From: Tenggerimyces flavus
GTDB taxonomy: Bacteria > Actinomycetota > Actinomycetes > Propionibacteriales > Actinopolymorphaceae
Reading direction: 5' to 3'
Assembly (NCBI RefSeq): GCF_016907715.1
Contig: NZ_JAFBCM010000001.1
Coordinates: 2,046,001-2,110,000 of the forward strand
DNA: 64,000 bases
Under the pieces are notes generated by a model, which was given only the letters and a program-made list of their open reading frames with translations, searched no databases and was not told where the DNA came from. This document shows positions 41,819 to 49,667 of this stretch, in pieces. Position numbers and translations under genes: made by a program. Numbering within the stretch: position 1 is the first letter of the stretch; each line of letters starts with the position of its first letter.

Positions 41819-43096
41819 ATGAGCGATCTGGAGCAGGCCTCGCGGGTACGACCGTCCGAACGGCAGCTGGTGTGGCAGCGGCAGGACCTGTTGGCGTTCG
41901 TACATTTCGGGCCGAACACGTTCACCGGGCTCGAATGGGGCACCGGGCTGGAGGATCCGTCCGTCTTCGCCCCTTCTGAGCTGGACTGTTCGCAATGGAT
42001 GCGCGCGTTACGCGACGGCGGGTTCAAGGGCGTGATCCTGACCGCCAAGCACCACGACGGCTTCTGCCTGTGGCCGAGCAAGTGGGTCGACCACAAGCTC
42101 ACGTCCGGCGATGTCGTACGGGAGGCGGCCGACGCCGCGCGTGCGCACGGCCTCGCGTTCGGCGTCTACCTGTCGCCCGCCGACCTCTACCAGGCCGAGC
42201 GCGGCTGTTATGGCAACGGCAGCCCGGCGGTCGAGTCGGAGATCGCGCCCAGCTTCACCTACACCGTCGACGACTACAACCGCTACTACCTGAACCAGCT
42301 GTACGAGCTGCTCACCGAGTACGGCCCGATCGCCGAGGTCTGGCTGGACGGCGCGAACCCCACCAAAGCGAGCCAGTCTTACGCGTACGACGCGTGGTTC
42401 GACCTCGTGCGGCGGCTCGCCCCGGACGCGACGATCGCGATCGGCGGACCGGACGTGCGCTGGGTCGGCAACGAGGACGGGTACGCGCGGGAGACCGAGT
42501 GGAGCGTGATCCCGTTCGCCGGCGGGCGCATGGTGGCCGAGGAGACGGCCGCCGAGGTCGCCGGAGCGGAGCAGCTGCGCGACGCCGACGAGCTGCGCTG
42601 GTACCCCGCCGAGGTCGACGTGTCGATCCGGCCGGGCTGGTTCTACCACGCCGAGGAGGACGCGGAGGTCAAGTCGCTCGCCACGCTGATGGAGATCTAC
42701 CGCTGCTCGGTCGGGCGGAATGCCCTTCTGTTGTTGAATATTCCGCCGGACCGTCGCGGGCTGTTCGCGGAGCCGGACGTGGCGCGGTTGGCGGAGTTCG
42801 GCGCGAACGTACGGGCCGTCTATGAGAACGATCTCAGGCCGGCGATCTTCAACGTGGTCGGGCTGTCCGAGGACATCGCGAACGGCCAACAGGTCGAGGC
42901 GTTCGCCGTCGACGCGCTCATCGACGACGAATGGCGCGAGCTCGCCACGGGAACGACGATCGGCTACCGCCGCCTGCTCCCGTTGAGCGAACCGGTGGCG
43001 GCGACGGACGTACGCGTGCGGGTCCTGGCGACTCGCGGGCCGGCGACGGTGGCGGTGTCGCTGCATCTCGATCCGCTTGTAGGCTCGCAGGAGTGA
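41819..43096 (+). CDS. GH29 alpha-L-fucosidase-like glycosidase
   Basis: A 425-residue cytosolic (no signal peptide) TIM-barrel enzyme. FVHFGPNTFTGLEWG near residue 27, GVILTAKHHDGFCLWPSK near 72-89 and EVWLDGANP with the likely nucleophile Asp177 are GH29 hallmarks. After the barrel (to about 340), a C-terminal beta domain (350-425) follows. The intracellular location suggests cleavage of imported fucosides. The GTG of the following SDR gene overlaps its stop (GTGA), so the two act together, perhaps in deoxy-sugar breakdown. Confidence 0.88.
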   Translation: MSDLEQASRVRPSERQLVWQRQDLLAFVHFGPNTFTGLEWGTGLEDPSVFAPSELDCSQWMRALRDGGFKGVILTAKHHDGFCLWPSKWVDHKLTSGDVVREAADAARAHGLAFGVYLSPADLYQAERGCYGNGSPAVESEIAPSFTYTVDDYNRYYLNQLYELLTEYGPIAEVWLDGANPTKASQSYAYDAWFDLVRRLAPDATIAIGGPDVRWVGNEDGYARETEWSVIPFAGGRMVAEETAAEVAGAEQLRDADELRWYPAEVDVSIRPGWFYHAEEDAEVKSLATLMEIYRCSVGRNALLLLNIPPDRRGLFAEPDVARLAEFGANVRAVYENDLRPAIFNVVGLSEDIANGQQVEAFAVDALIDDEWRELATGTTIGYRRLLPLSEPVAATDVRVRVLATRGPATVAVSLHLDPLVGSQE

Positions 43097-43836
43097 GCGA
43101 TCGCGGTGTACTCGTGACAGGCGCGTCCAGGGGTGTCGGCGCGGCCGTGGCGCGGACTTTCGCCGCGCTGGGCGACCGGGTCGTCGTGCACTACGGCGGT
43201 TCGCAGGCCGCGGCCGAAGCGGTGCTGGAATCGTTGCCGGGAACGGGCCACGTCGCGCTGCAGGCCGACCTCGCCTCGCCGGACGCCGTCCAGACGCTGG
43301 TCGACGAGGCGGTGAAAGCCCTTGGTGGCTTGGATGTTCTCGTCAACAACGCCGGCATCTACGAGTTGCACAAGATCGAGGAAGTCTCGTACGACGAGTG
43401 GCAGGCCGCCTGGCAACGGACGTTGGCCGTCAACCTGCTCGGCCCGGCGAACCTCATCTGGTGCGCCGCCCGCTATCTCCCGCGAGGTGGGCGGATCGTC
43501 AACGTGTCCTCGCGCGGCGCGTTCCGCGGCGAGCCCCGCCAACCGGCGTACGGTGCGAGCAAGGCCGGTCTCAACTCGCTCGGACAGTCCATGGCCCGCG
43601 CGCTCGGCCCGCGCGGCATCGCGGTGGCGACCGTCGCGCCCGGCTACATCGACACCGACATGGCCGCCGACGTCATCCACGGCCCGGAGGCCGAGGACAT
43701 CCGCGCCCAGAGCCCACTCGGCCGCGTCTCGACGCCAGAGGAGGTCGCGGCGGCGGTCGTCTACCTCGCGTCGGCTGAGGCGGAGTACGCGTCCGGCGCG
43801 ATCCTCGACCTGAACGGCGCGTCCCACCTGCGTTAG
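43093..43836 (+). CDS. SDR family oxidoreductase coupled to the fucosidase
   Basis: A 247-residue classical short-chain dehydrogenase. It has VTGASRGVG near residue 8, NNAGIYE near 84, catalytic Ser in VNVSSRGAF and Tyr/Lys in YGASK. The end SGAILDLNGASHL is typical. GTG 43093 overlaps the fucosidase stop by four bases. In this context an L-fucose or other sugar dehydrogenase is plausible (inference). It converges with the OmpR-type regulator gene with a 4-bp overlap. Confidence 0.9.
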   Translation: MSDRGVLVTGASRGVGAAVARTFAALGDRVVVHYGGSQAAAEAVLESLPGTGHVALQADLASPDAVQTLVDEAVKALGGLDVLVNNAGIYELHKIEEVSYDEWQAAWQRTLAVNLLGPANLIWCAARYLPRGGRIVNVSSRGAFRGEPRQPAYGASKAGLNSLGQSMARALGPRGIAVATVAPGYIDTDMAADVIHGPEAEDIRAQSPLGRVSTPEEVAAAVVYLASAEAEYASGAILDLNGASHLR

Positions 43837-44489
43837 GCGATTCTGTACCCCACGCCGGGCGTCGTCGCTATGACTGGCGGTCCGCCGAGCTTGCGCCGCA
43901 ACCGGCCGACGGTCACGGCGACGGTGTTGGTGAACGGGTCGGCGTACTCGTCCCACACCTGCTCCAGCAGCGCCTCGGCGGACAGGAAGCCGGGGCTGGC
44001 TCGCAGGAGTGCCTCGAGCACCGCGAACTCCTTGACGGACAGGTCGAGCAGGCGCCCATCGCGTACGGCGGTCCGGCGTACCGGATCCAGCTCGATCCCC
44101 GCCGCGTGCAGCGTCCGAGGGCGCGCGTCCGGCTTGCGGCGGGCCAGCGCGCGGATGCGCAGCACCAGCTCCGGGAAGTGGAACGGCTTGCCCAGATAGT
44201 CGTCCGCACCCAACGTCAGTCCGCTGACCCGGTCACCGGGCGCGCTCGCCGCGGTCAGCATCAGCACCATCGGCCGCTCGGCCCGGTCGGTGATCAGCTG
44301 GCAGAGCAGGTCGCCGTGCAGCCCGGGCAGGTCGCGGTCCAGGACAACGACGTCGTGCGTCGCGAGCTCCAGCTTCGCCGCGGCGGCCAGCCCGTCGTAC
44401 GCGAGGTCGACGGCCATGCCCTGGTCGCCGAGGCCTTCGGCGATGACCTCCGCGAGCGCGTGGTCGTCCTCGACGAGCAGGATCCTCAT
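43833..44489 (-). CDS. OmpR/PhoB-type response regulator
   Basis: A 218-residue regulator. The receiver (1-117) has LLVEDDHAL, phosphoacceptor Asp51 in VVVLDRDLPG and Lys in YLGKPFHFPEL. The winged-helix DNA-binding domain (about 125-218) has LSVKEFAVLEALLRASPG and VGRLRRKLGG. The start overlaps the histidine kinase stop (ATGA). A likely target is the divergent ABC-2-like permease gene or its own promoter. Confidence 0.93.
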   Translation of the reverse strand: MRILLVEDDHALAEVIAEGLGDQGMAVDLAYDGLAAAAKLELATHDVVVLDRDLPGLHGDLLCQLITDRAERPMVLMLTAASAPGDRVSGLTLGADDYLGKPFHFPELVLRIRALARRKPDARPRTLHAAGIELDPVRRTAVRDGRLLDLSVKEFAVLEALLRASPGFLSAEALLEQVWDEYADPFTNTVAVTVGRLRRKLGGPPVIATTPGVGYRIA

Positions 44490-45601
44490 ACCGCGACCTC
44501 CACCCGCAGGCCGCCCTCGGGACGGGCGAGCAGCGCGACCCTTCCACCGTGCGCGGCAGCAACAGCGGCGACGATGGACAGACCGAGTCCCGAGGAGCCG
44601 GTACGTTCGTCGCCGAGCCGCTCGAACGGTTGCGTGAGCCGGTCGACCTCGCGCTGGTCGAACACCCGCCCACCTGTCTCGACGATCAGCACAGTCTCTT
44701 TCCCGGCCGAGCCCGTGATCGCGATCCAGCCGCCGTTCTCGTTGTGGGTCACGGCATTGTCCACGACGTTGCCGACCAATCGAGCCAGCAGTGTCGGGCT
44801 GCCGGATGCCGGCAGGCGCGGGAGGTCCACCGTGACGCGCAGCGCCTTCCGTTCCACGTCGGCCGACCGTTCGCGCAGCGCCGCGCCGACGAGGTCGCCG
44901 AGGTCGACCGCGGCGGCGTCCGCGAACGCGCCGTGCTGCGCCCGCGCCAGCACGAGGAGGCCGTCGAGCAGGTGGTCGACCCGGTCGAGCTGGGTACGCA
45001 TCCGGGTCGCGAGCGCGACCGTCGAGGCGGCCGGGTCGGGTTTGGCGACGGCCACGTCCAGCGACGCCCGCATCGTCGCCAGCGGTGTACGCAACTCGTG
45101 CGAGGCGTTCGCGACGAACCGGCGCTGAGCGGCGAACGAGGCCTCCAGCCGGGCGAGCAGCTCGTCGATGGTGTCGGCGAGGTCCTTGACCTCGTCGTCC
45201 GGACCGGTGACGGCCAGCCGCTGGTCAAGGTTGTCGGCGGAGATGCGCTGGGTGGCGCCGGTGATCAGCCGCAGCGGCCGTAGGACGCGCCGCGCGAGGA
45301 TTCGGCCGACCAGCAAGGAGACTCCGGCGAGGACGACCAGCGCGACGAGCGACCCGACCAGCAGCTGGCGGGACTGCTGCGTGTGGATGGTGTCGAGCTG
45401 CTCCTCCAGCGCGCGGATGCGTTGCTGGGTGGCGTCGACGCCGCCCTGCGGCGGCTGGTTGCCCGCCGGGGAGGTCCGGCTGATGCTGCCGTCGAAGATC
45501 AGGAACGTCAGGCCCAGGAGCCCGATGCCAGAGATGAGGAACACGGCCGCGTACAGGATCGTGAACCGAACTCCGACGGTCCCGCGGCGCAGGCTGATCA
45601 T
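44486..45601 (-). CDS. HAMP-containing sensor histidine kinase
   Basis: A 371-residue membrane kinase. ATG 45601 was chosen, although in-frame starts up to 36 bases upstream exist. The first helix is around residues 13-38, an extracellular segment of about 55 residues with a coiled-coil-like QQRIRALEEQLDTIHTQQSRQ follows, the second helix is near 80-100, then HAMP (to about 150). HisKA has RRFVANASHELRTPLA with the phosphoacceptor His. HATPase_c has NVVDNAVTHN and GSSGLGLSIV. It is the first gene of the kinase-regulator operon. Confidence 0.92.
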   Translation of the reverse strand: MISLRRGTVGVRFTILYAAVFLISGIGLLGLTFLIFDGSISRTSPAGNQPPQGGVDATQQRIRALEEQLDTIHTQQSRQLLVGSLVALVVLAGVSLLVGRILARRVLRPLRLITGATQRISADNLDQRLAVTGPDDEVKDLADTIDELLARLEASFAAQRRFVANASHELRTPLATMRASLDVAVAKPDPAASTVALATRMRTQLDRVDHLLDGLLVLARAQHGAFADAAAVDLGDLVGAALRERSADVERKALRVTVDLPRLPASGSPTLLARLVGNVVDNAVTHNENGGWIAITGSAGKETVLIVETGGRVFDQREVDRLTQPFERLGDERTGSSGLGLSIVAAVAAAHGGRVALLARPEGGLRVEVAV

Positions 45602-45623
45602 GCGTACAGCATGCCCGCGTTGA

Positions 45624-45664
45624 CCTAACAACGGCATGACACGGCTGGTTCGGGCCGTGTTAGG
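45624..45664. promoter_or_regulatory. Nested inverted repeat between kinase and permease genes
   Basis: CCTAACA (45624-45630) mirrors TGTTAGG (45658-45664), and inside ACACGG (45639-45644) mirrors CCGTGT (45655-45660). It lies between the divergent kinase and permease starts and is a candidate binding site for the OmpR-type regulator, although such regulators more often use direct repeats. Confidence 0.4.
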
Positions 45665-45687
45665 CGTCGAGCTCTAGAACTCACGAC

Positions 45688-47052
45688 ATGTCGACCTTCC
45701 TGCGGCCCGGCCGCGTGATCGCGCTGATCATCGCCGCCCTCGCCATCATCGCGTTCGGCCTGCTGTACAGCTTCGGCATGCGGGCGTCGTGCGACCCTGG
45801 CCCCTGCCCGCCCGCGTCGCCCGTGAGTGACAAGTTCTGGTTCCTGCATCGCGACCTCGGGCCGGAGGGCAGCATCACGGTCCGGCTGGCGTCGATGACC
45901 GGGACGATCACGTACCCGCCCCCGAACCACGACGAGATCGTCTCCGGCCTGGTGCCGTGGGCGAAGGTCGGGCTCATCGTCAAGGACGGCTTGCGCGAGG
46001 GTTCGCCGTACGCGGCGGTCATGCTAACCGGCAACCATGGCGTGCGATTCCAGTACGACTACGACCAGGACGTCGCGGGCAGAACGGGCGACTGGCTGCG
46101 GCTGACCCGTTCGGGCGACACGATCACCGGGTTCTCGTCGACGGACGGTCAGCAGTGGCAGAGGGTCGGGACCGCGAAGTTCGAGGGGCTGCCGGACACC
46201 GTGCAGGTCGGCTTGTTCGCCACGTCTCCCGGCGATCTCACGCTCCGCGAGGTCGGTCTGGGTGGCGCGATCGAGGAGGTCCGGTTCACCCAGGCCGTCG
46301 GTGTCTTCGACCACGTCACCGTCGAGGGGTCGGCGGGTGGCTGGCAGAGCGATCCGGTGGGCGGCGAGATGAACCACACCGACTGGGAGAAGTACCACAA
46401 CCCGTCCGGGGCGGTGCAGAAGGACGGCGTGATCACCGTGAGCGGCTCGGGTGACATCGGTCCGGTGAGTGACGGGCTTGCGCCCATGGTGAAGTTCCTG
46501 CTGCTCGGTCTGGTGGTGGCGCTGGTCATCGTGCTCGTGGTGGGTGCTCGCGCGACGTACGCGCCGGTGCTCGTCGGGGCGGCGGCGTTCGTCACTGGCC
46601 TGGTCGGCGTGGGGGTGATTCTCCCTGTGGGCATGGCGATTCTGGCGGCGAACGGTGTACCCGTACCGCCCCTGCCGTTGCTGACTGGCGTCCGGGTGGT
46701 CGTCGGTGCCGCGGTGGTGCTCGGGCTGGGTGCCGTCTTCGCGAACGGGCTCAGCGCGTGGCTGCGCCGGCGTTGGCTGGCGATCGTCGTCGCGGTGCTG
46801 CTGGTGGCGGTGCCGTACGTCCTGACTGCCTTCCCGCTGCTGCCCGACGTTGTCGCCGACTGGCTGCTGCGCCTCACGCCGGCCGCGGGCTTCGCCGTTC
46901 TGCAAACGGCGGTGGAGTATCCGCAGGTGACCGCGCACTACGCGCCGTCGTCCGGGTACTTCCCGCTCCCGTGGTGGGCCGGGCTCACCGTGCTCGCCGC
47001 GTACGCGCTCGCGGCTATGGCAGCGTCAGGATCTGTGGGCCGTCGGCGGTGA
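45688..47052 (+). CDS. ABC-2-like membrane protein with extracellular DUF1349-like domain
   Basis: A 454-residue membrane protein. A first helix (about residues 9-31) is followed by an extracellular beta-sandwich of about 235 residues (VSGLVPWAKVGLIVKDGLREGSPYAAVMLTGN) and then five or six helices (about 270-450). The end LLRLTPAAGFAVLQTA and FPLPWWAGLTVLAAYAL resembles ABC-2 exporter permeases of actinobacteria with such inserted domains. No ATPase gene is adjacent. It diverges from a two-component system, which may control it. The 3' end overlaps map on the other strand by 38 bases. Confidence 0.65.
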   Translation: MSTFLRPGRVIALIIAALAIIAFGLLYSFGMRASCDPGPCPPASPVSDKFWFLHRDLGPEGSITVRLASMTGTITYPPPNHDEIVSGLVPWAKVGLIVKDGLREGSPYAAVMLTGNHGVRFQYDYDQDVAGRTGDWLRLTRSGDTITGFSSTDGQQWQRVGTAKFEGLPDTVQVGLFATSPGDLTLREVGLGGAIEEVRFTQAVGVFDHVTVEGSAGGWQSDPVGGEMNHTDWEKYHNPSGAVQKDGVITVSGSGDIGPVSDGLAPMVKFLLLGLVVALVIVLVVGARATYAPVLVGAAAFVTGLVGVGVILPVGMAILAANGVPVPPLPLLTGVRVVVGAAVVLGLGAVFANGLSAWLRRRWLAIVVAVLLVAVPYVLTAFPLLPDVVADWLLRLTPAAGFAVLQTAVEYPQVTAHYAPSSGYFPLPWWAGLTVLAAYALAAMAASGSVGRRR

Positions 47053-47782
47053 TCGCCACGGTGTGCTCGACGTGGGCGGCGCGAGAGCCGTCGCCGGTCA
47101 CCATCGACCAGCCGTCGTCGGCCATCCGGAAGTGGTCTCGGCCGCCGGCCATGAACATCGGCTCGATCGCGATCACCAAGCCTGGCTTGAGCTTGAGGCC
47201 GCGGCCGGCGCGGCCTTCGTTCGGTACGGACGGATCCTCGTGCATCGCGCGCCCGATGCCGTGGCCGCCAAAGCCAGCCGGCAGCCCGTACCCGGCCGCC
47301 CGCCCGATCGTGCCGATCGCGTGCGAGATGTCGCCAAGCCGTCCGCCTGGCTTTGCTCTTGCGATGCCGGCGGCGAGTGCCTCTTCGGCCTTCGCGATCA
47401 GCTCGAGGTCGGCTTGTGCGGCCGCGCCGACGACGAAGCTGATCGCCGAGTCGCCGTGGTACCCGGCCAACTCGGCACCGAAGTCGATGCCGAGCAGGTC
47501 GCCGTCGCGCAGTTCGTACTCGCCGGGAATCCCGTGCACGACGACGTCGTTGACCGACGCGCAGATCACGCCGGGGAACGGGGTCGGTGCCCAGCGTGGG
47601 TGGTAGTCGAGGAAGCTCGACGTCGCCCCGGCGTCCTTGAGGACCCGCCGCGCGACCTCGTCGAGCTCGCGGAGGGAGACGCCGACCTTCGCCGCGTCCT
47701 TGCACGCCTGGAGCGCGGTCGCCACGACCCGGCCGGACTCGCGCATCTTGGCGATCTGGGCGGCAGACTTCAGGTCGACCAT
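47015..47782 (-). CDS. map: Type I methionine aminopeptidase
   Basis: A 255-residue pita-bread metalloprotease that removes the initiator methionine. Metal ligands are seen in GIDFGAELAGYHGDSA (two Asp), GHGIGRAMHEDP (His), IAIEPMF (Glu) and HVEHTVA (Glu). GAGGAG lies eight bases before the ATG. The gene is not in the ribosomal-protein/adk context where the main map usually lies, so it may be a second copy. It is divergent from a small XRE regulator with only 44 bases between the starts. Confidence 0.93.
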   Translation of the reverse strand: MVDLKSAAQIAKMRESGRVVATALQACKDAAKVGVSLRELDEVARRVLKDAGATSSFLDYHPRWAPTPFPGVICASVNDVVVHGIPGEYELRDGDLLGIDFGAELAGYHGDSAISFVVGAAAQADLELIAKAEEALAAGIARAKPGGRLGDISHAIGTIGRAAGYGLPAGFGGHGIGRAMHEDPSVPNEGRAGRGLKLKPGLVIAIEPMFMAGGRDHFRMADDGWSMVTGDGSRAAHVEHTVAITADGPQILTLP

Positions 47783-47794
47783 GGCGCACTCCTC

Positions 47795-47816
47795 ATACCA
47801 ATAGTTATACCGGTAT
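47795..47816. promoter_or_regulatory. Operator-like palindrome between map and the XRE gene
   Basis: ATACCGGTAT (47807-47816) is a perfect 10-bp palindrome, and an ATACC copy lies at 47795-47799. The AT-rich 44-base gap must hold both promoters. It is a likely target of the XRE protein encoded at 47827. Confidence 0.6.
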
Positions 47817-47826
47817 CATCGCGTTC

Positions 47827-48099
47827 ATGGTGCGACAGCCGCTCGGCCCAGAGGACCACGCCAGGGGAGCCCGCCTCGGCGAAGCGCTCCGCCTCGCCCG
47901 CGGCGACCGCAGCATGGTCGAAGTCGCCGCGCGCGCCGGTGTCTCGGTCGAGACGCTGCGCAAGATCGAGCACGGCCGCGTCCCGACCCCGGCGTTCTTC
48001 ACCGTGGTAGCGCTGGCGAACGTGCTGGACGTTCCGCTCGACCGCCTGGGCCAGCTCTACGCCCTCGAGTCAGCAGGAGAGCCCCGCCTCACGGCCTAG
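47827..48099 (+). CDS. XRE/Cro-type helix-turn-helix regulator
   Basis: A 90-residue DNA-binding protein that is little more than one HTH_3 domain (about residues 15-78: LGEALRLARGDRSMVEVAARAGVSVETLRKIEHGRVPTPAFFTVVALANVL). It is divergent from map and probably represses both genes through the palindrome in between (inference). Pairing of a map-type gene with a small XRE gene recurs in actinobacteria. It is followed by repeat R2 copy 2. Confidence 0.88.
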   Translation: MVRQPLGPEDHARGARLGEALRLARGDRSMVEVAARAGVSVETLRKIEHGRVPTPAFFTVVALANVLDVPLDRLGQLYALESAGEPRLTA

Positions 48100-48112
48100 C
48101 GGTCACCGCTTG

Positions 48113-48580
48113 TATGAAGGGCACCTTCATACGAACCTATTGAATGAAGGTGCCCTTCATTCAAAACAGCGGAGACGGAACCCCCGGCTTCATCCGAGCC
48201 ACAAGAGACCGGTGGAACCCCCACAAGCAACGCAAGCACGGCAACAAACCCACGCAACAAGGAACCTCCCCCGGGACACCTGTTCCGGGGGCCGGGGGCG
48301 GCGCGTGAAAACAGGTGGCCGGGCCGGGGCGAGTCAAGGGTCGAAGATCGCGAAGCGACGCCTCTCTCCAACTGCGCGAAGCGCCCCTAGGGAGGCGCCC
48401 TTGACGCGCCCCGGACCGGCCACCACAATCGACCGCCGCCACAGTCCCCGAGAGCACCAACCCCAGGACAGTCCGCAAAAGAACACCGCACCAAGACAGC
48501 ACCAGAACCAGATGAGCTTCGCCAAGAACAGCCCGAGCCCGCATCCGAACAGACCTTGGATGAAGGTGCCCTTCATCCAA
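48113..48580. repeat. Composite structured repeat R2, copy 2
   Basis: This copy starts with the loop-conserved hairpin (48114-48132 with 48142-48160; loop GAACCTATT at 48133-48141; the same A/A mismatch as copy 1). A CCCCCGGGACACCTGTTCCG hairpin (from about 48268) replaces the CCCGGG hairpin of copy 1 with compensating changes. The large hairpin has outer arms at 48314-48340 and 48397-48424. A short TTGGATGAAGG hairpin (48556-48580) ends it. It lies between convergent genes, unlike copy 1. Confidence 0.85.
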
Positions 48581-48609
48581 CCCCTCACCCGAACCCCGGC
48601 CCACCCTGT

Positions 48610-48689
48610 CCGTGATCATGAACGCGATCATGAAGGCAAACCCGTCGTATACGACCAGTTCGGCTTCACGATCACCATCATGATCACGG
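48610..48689. repeat. GATC-rich hairpin with conserved 27-nt loop, copy 2
   Basis: The arms (about 48610-48638 and 48662-48689) pair imperfectly and start CCGTGATCATGA and end TCATGATCACGG. The loop segment CAAACCCGTCGTATACGACC matches the reverse complement of the loop in the hairpin at 31934-32006, while the stems differ. GTCGTATACGAC inside the loop is itself palindromic. Confidence 0.75.
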
Positions 48690-48742
48690 TCGTCAACGGC
48701 GCCGTCGAAACGCGACGGAGTGCCGGTTGGCGAGATCTGGCT

Positions 48743-48793
48743 GGGTCGGGGGCACCCTAGTCCGAACCTATGGGACGAGGGTGCCCCCGACCC
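48743..48793. repeat. Loop-conserved hairpin, GGGTCG-stem type, copy 2
   Basis: A 21-bp stem with one mismatch (48743-48763 with 48773-48793) has the loop GAACCTATG (48764-48772). It matches 16185-16235 closely. It lies 18 bases beyond the 3' end of the AraC gene and may terminate it. Confidence 0.85.
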
Positions 48794-48811
48794 AAACCGG
48801 GTGGCCGGGCG

Positions 48812-49603
48812 TCACCGGGCGCAGAGGCGGGCGTACGCGGTCGGCGACATCCCTACCCGGCTGGTGAAGTCGCGGACGAAGTGCGCCTGGTCGCTGTAGC
48901 CCAGCCGGTGCGCGAGCGCCGCCCAGTCCACTGCCGCGCCGGTCGCGGCGACGTCGGTCGCCTCGTGCATGCGGTACTGTCGGATCACCCACTTTGGCCC
49001 GACCCCGACGTACTCGTGGAACAGCCGCTGCAGCCCGCGCATCGGCAGGGCCAGCGCCGCGGCCAGGTCGTCGACGCGGAGCAGGTCGGGTGCGCTGGCG
49101 ACGGTGTCGACCGCCTTGGCCGCGAGCTCGACGGACGGGTCAGCCGGCGGTTGACGTTCCAGCAGGAACGTCTCGATCTCGGCGATGGCCGCGCCGGTCT
49201 CCGCGGCGATCACTCGATCAGCCAGCTCGACACCGGCCGGCCCGAAGTGGTCGTCAATGTCGACGAACCTGTCGGTGAGAGTCGACACCGCCGCTCCGAG
49301 GTAGCCGCGGAAGGCACCCGGGCGGAACATCACGCCGATCACCCGGCCGGACTCGGCGAGCTGCTCGGTGAACAGGCCCCGGACGACGCCGGCGATCCGC
49401 GCGCGGCCTGGGAGGAACGTGACGTTGATGCGCGGATGAGGCAGCACGTTCTGCCGGTGCGGCTGCTCGCCCCGCAGGTCCCAGGTCGTGATCCAGTACC
49501 GCTCGACGACGCCCACGAGCGGTGCGCTCGGGTCGCGGCGCTCGACCGAGAAGCTTTGTTCGGCCTTGTGCGGTTGGAGAATCCCACGGCCGAGGTTGAC
49601 CAT
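48812..49603 (-). CDS. AraC family transcriptional regulator
   Basis: A 263-residue regulator. The N-terminal sensing domain (about 1-150, VVERYWITTWDLRGEQPHRQNVLPHPRINVTFLPG) is the DUF6597 type often found in AraC proteins of actinobacteria. The two HTH motifs lie in about 170-260 (LLRVDDLAAALALPMRGLQRLFHEYVGVGPKWVIRQYRMHEA and AHRLGYSDQAHFVRDFTSRVGMSPTAYAR). It is divergent from the TIGR03086 protein gene, which it may control. Confidence 0.9.
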   Translation of the reverse strand: MVNLGRGILQPHKAEQSFSVERRDPSAPLVGVVERYWITTWDLRGEQPHRQNVLPHPRINVTFLPGRARIAGVVRGLFTEQLAESGRVIGVMFRPGAFRGYLGAAVSTLTDRFVDIDDHFGPAGVELADRVIAAETGAAIAEIETFLLERQPPADPSVELAAKAVDTVASAPDLLRVDDLAAALALPMRGLQRLFHEYVGVGPKWVIRQYRMHEATDVAATGAAVDWAALAHRLGYSDQAHFVRDFTSRVGMSPTAYARLCAR

Positions 49604-49667
49604 CCTCCGATACTACGTGTCGCGTTTGTTCAAGACGGGCGGAGTCGGGCCTGCTGCAATGGGGGAC

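Noticed and set aside
39984-48580. Retron, group II intron or CRISPR-like array for the R2 repeats
   Set aside because: No reverse transcriptase, intron domain V pattern, or regularly spaced direct repeats are present; the two copies are 8 kb apart.
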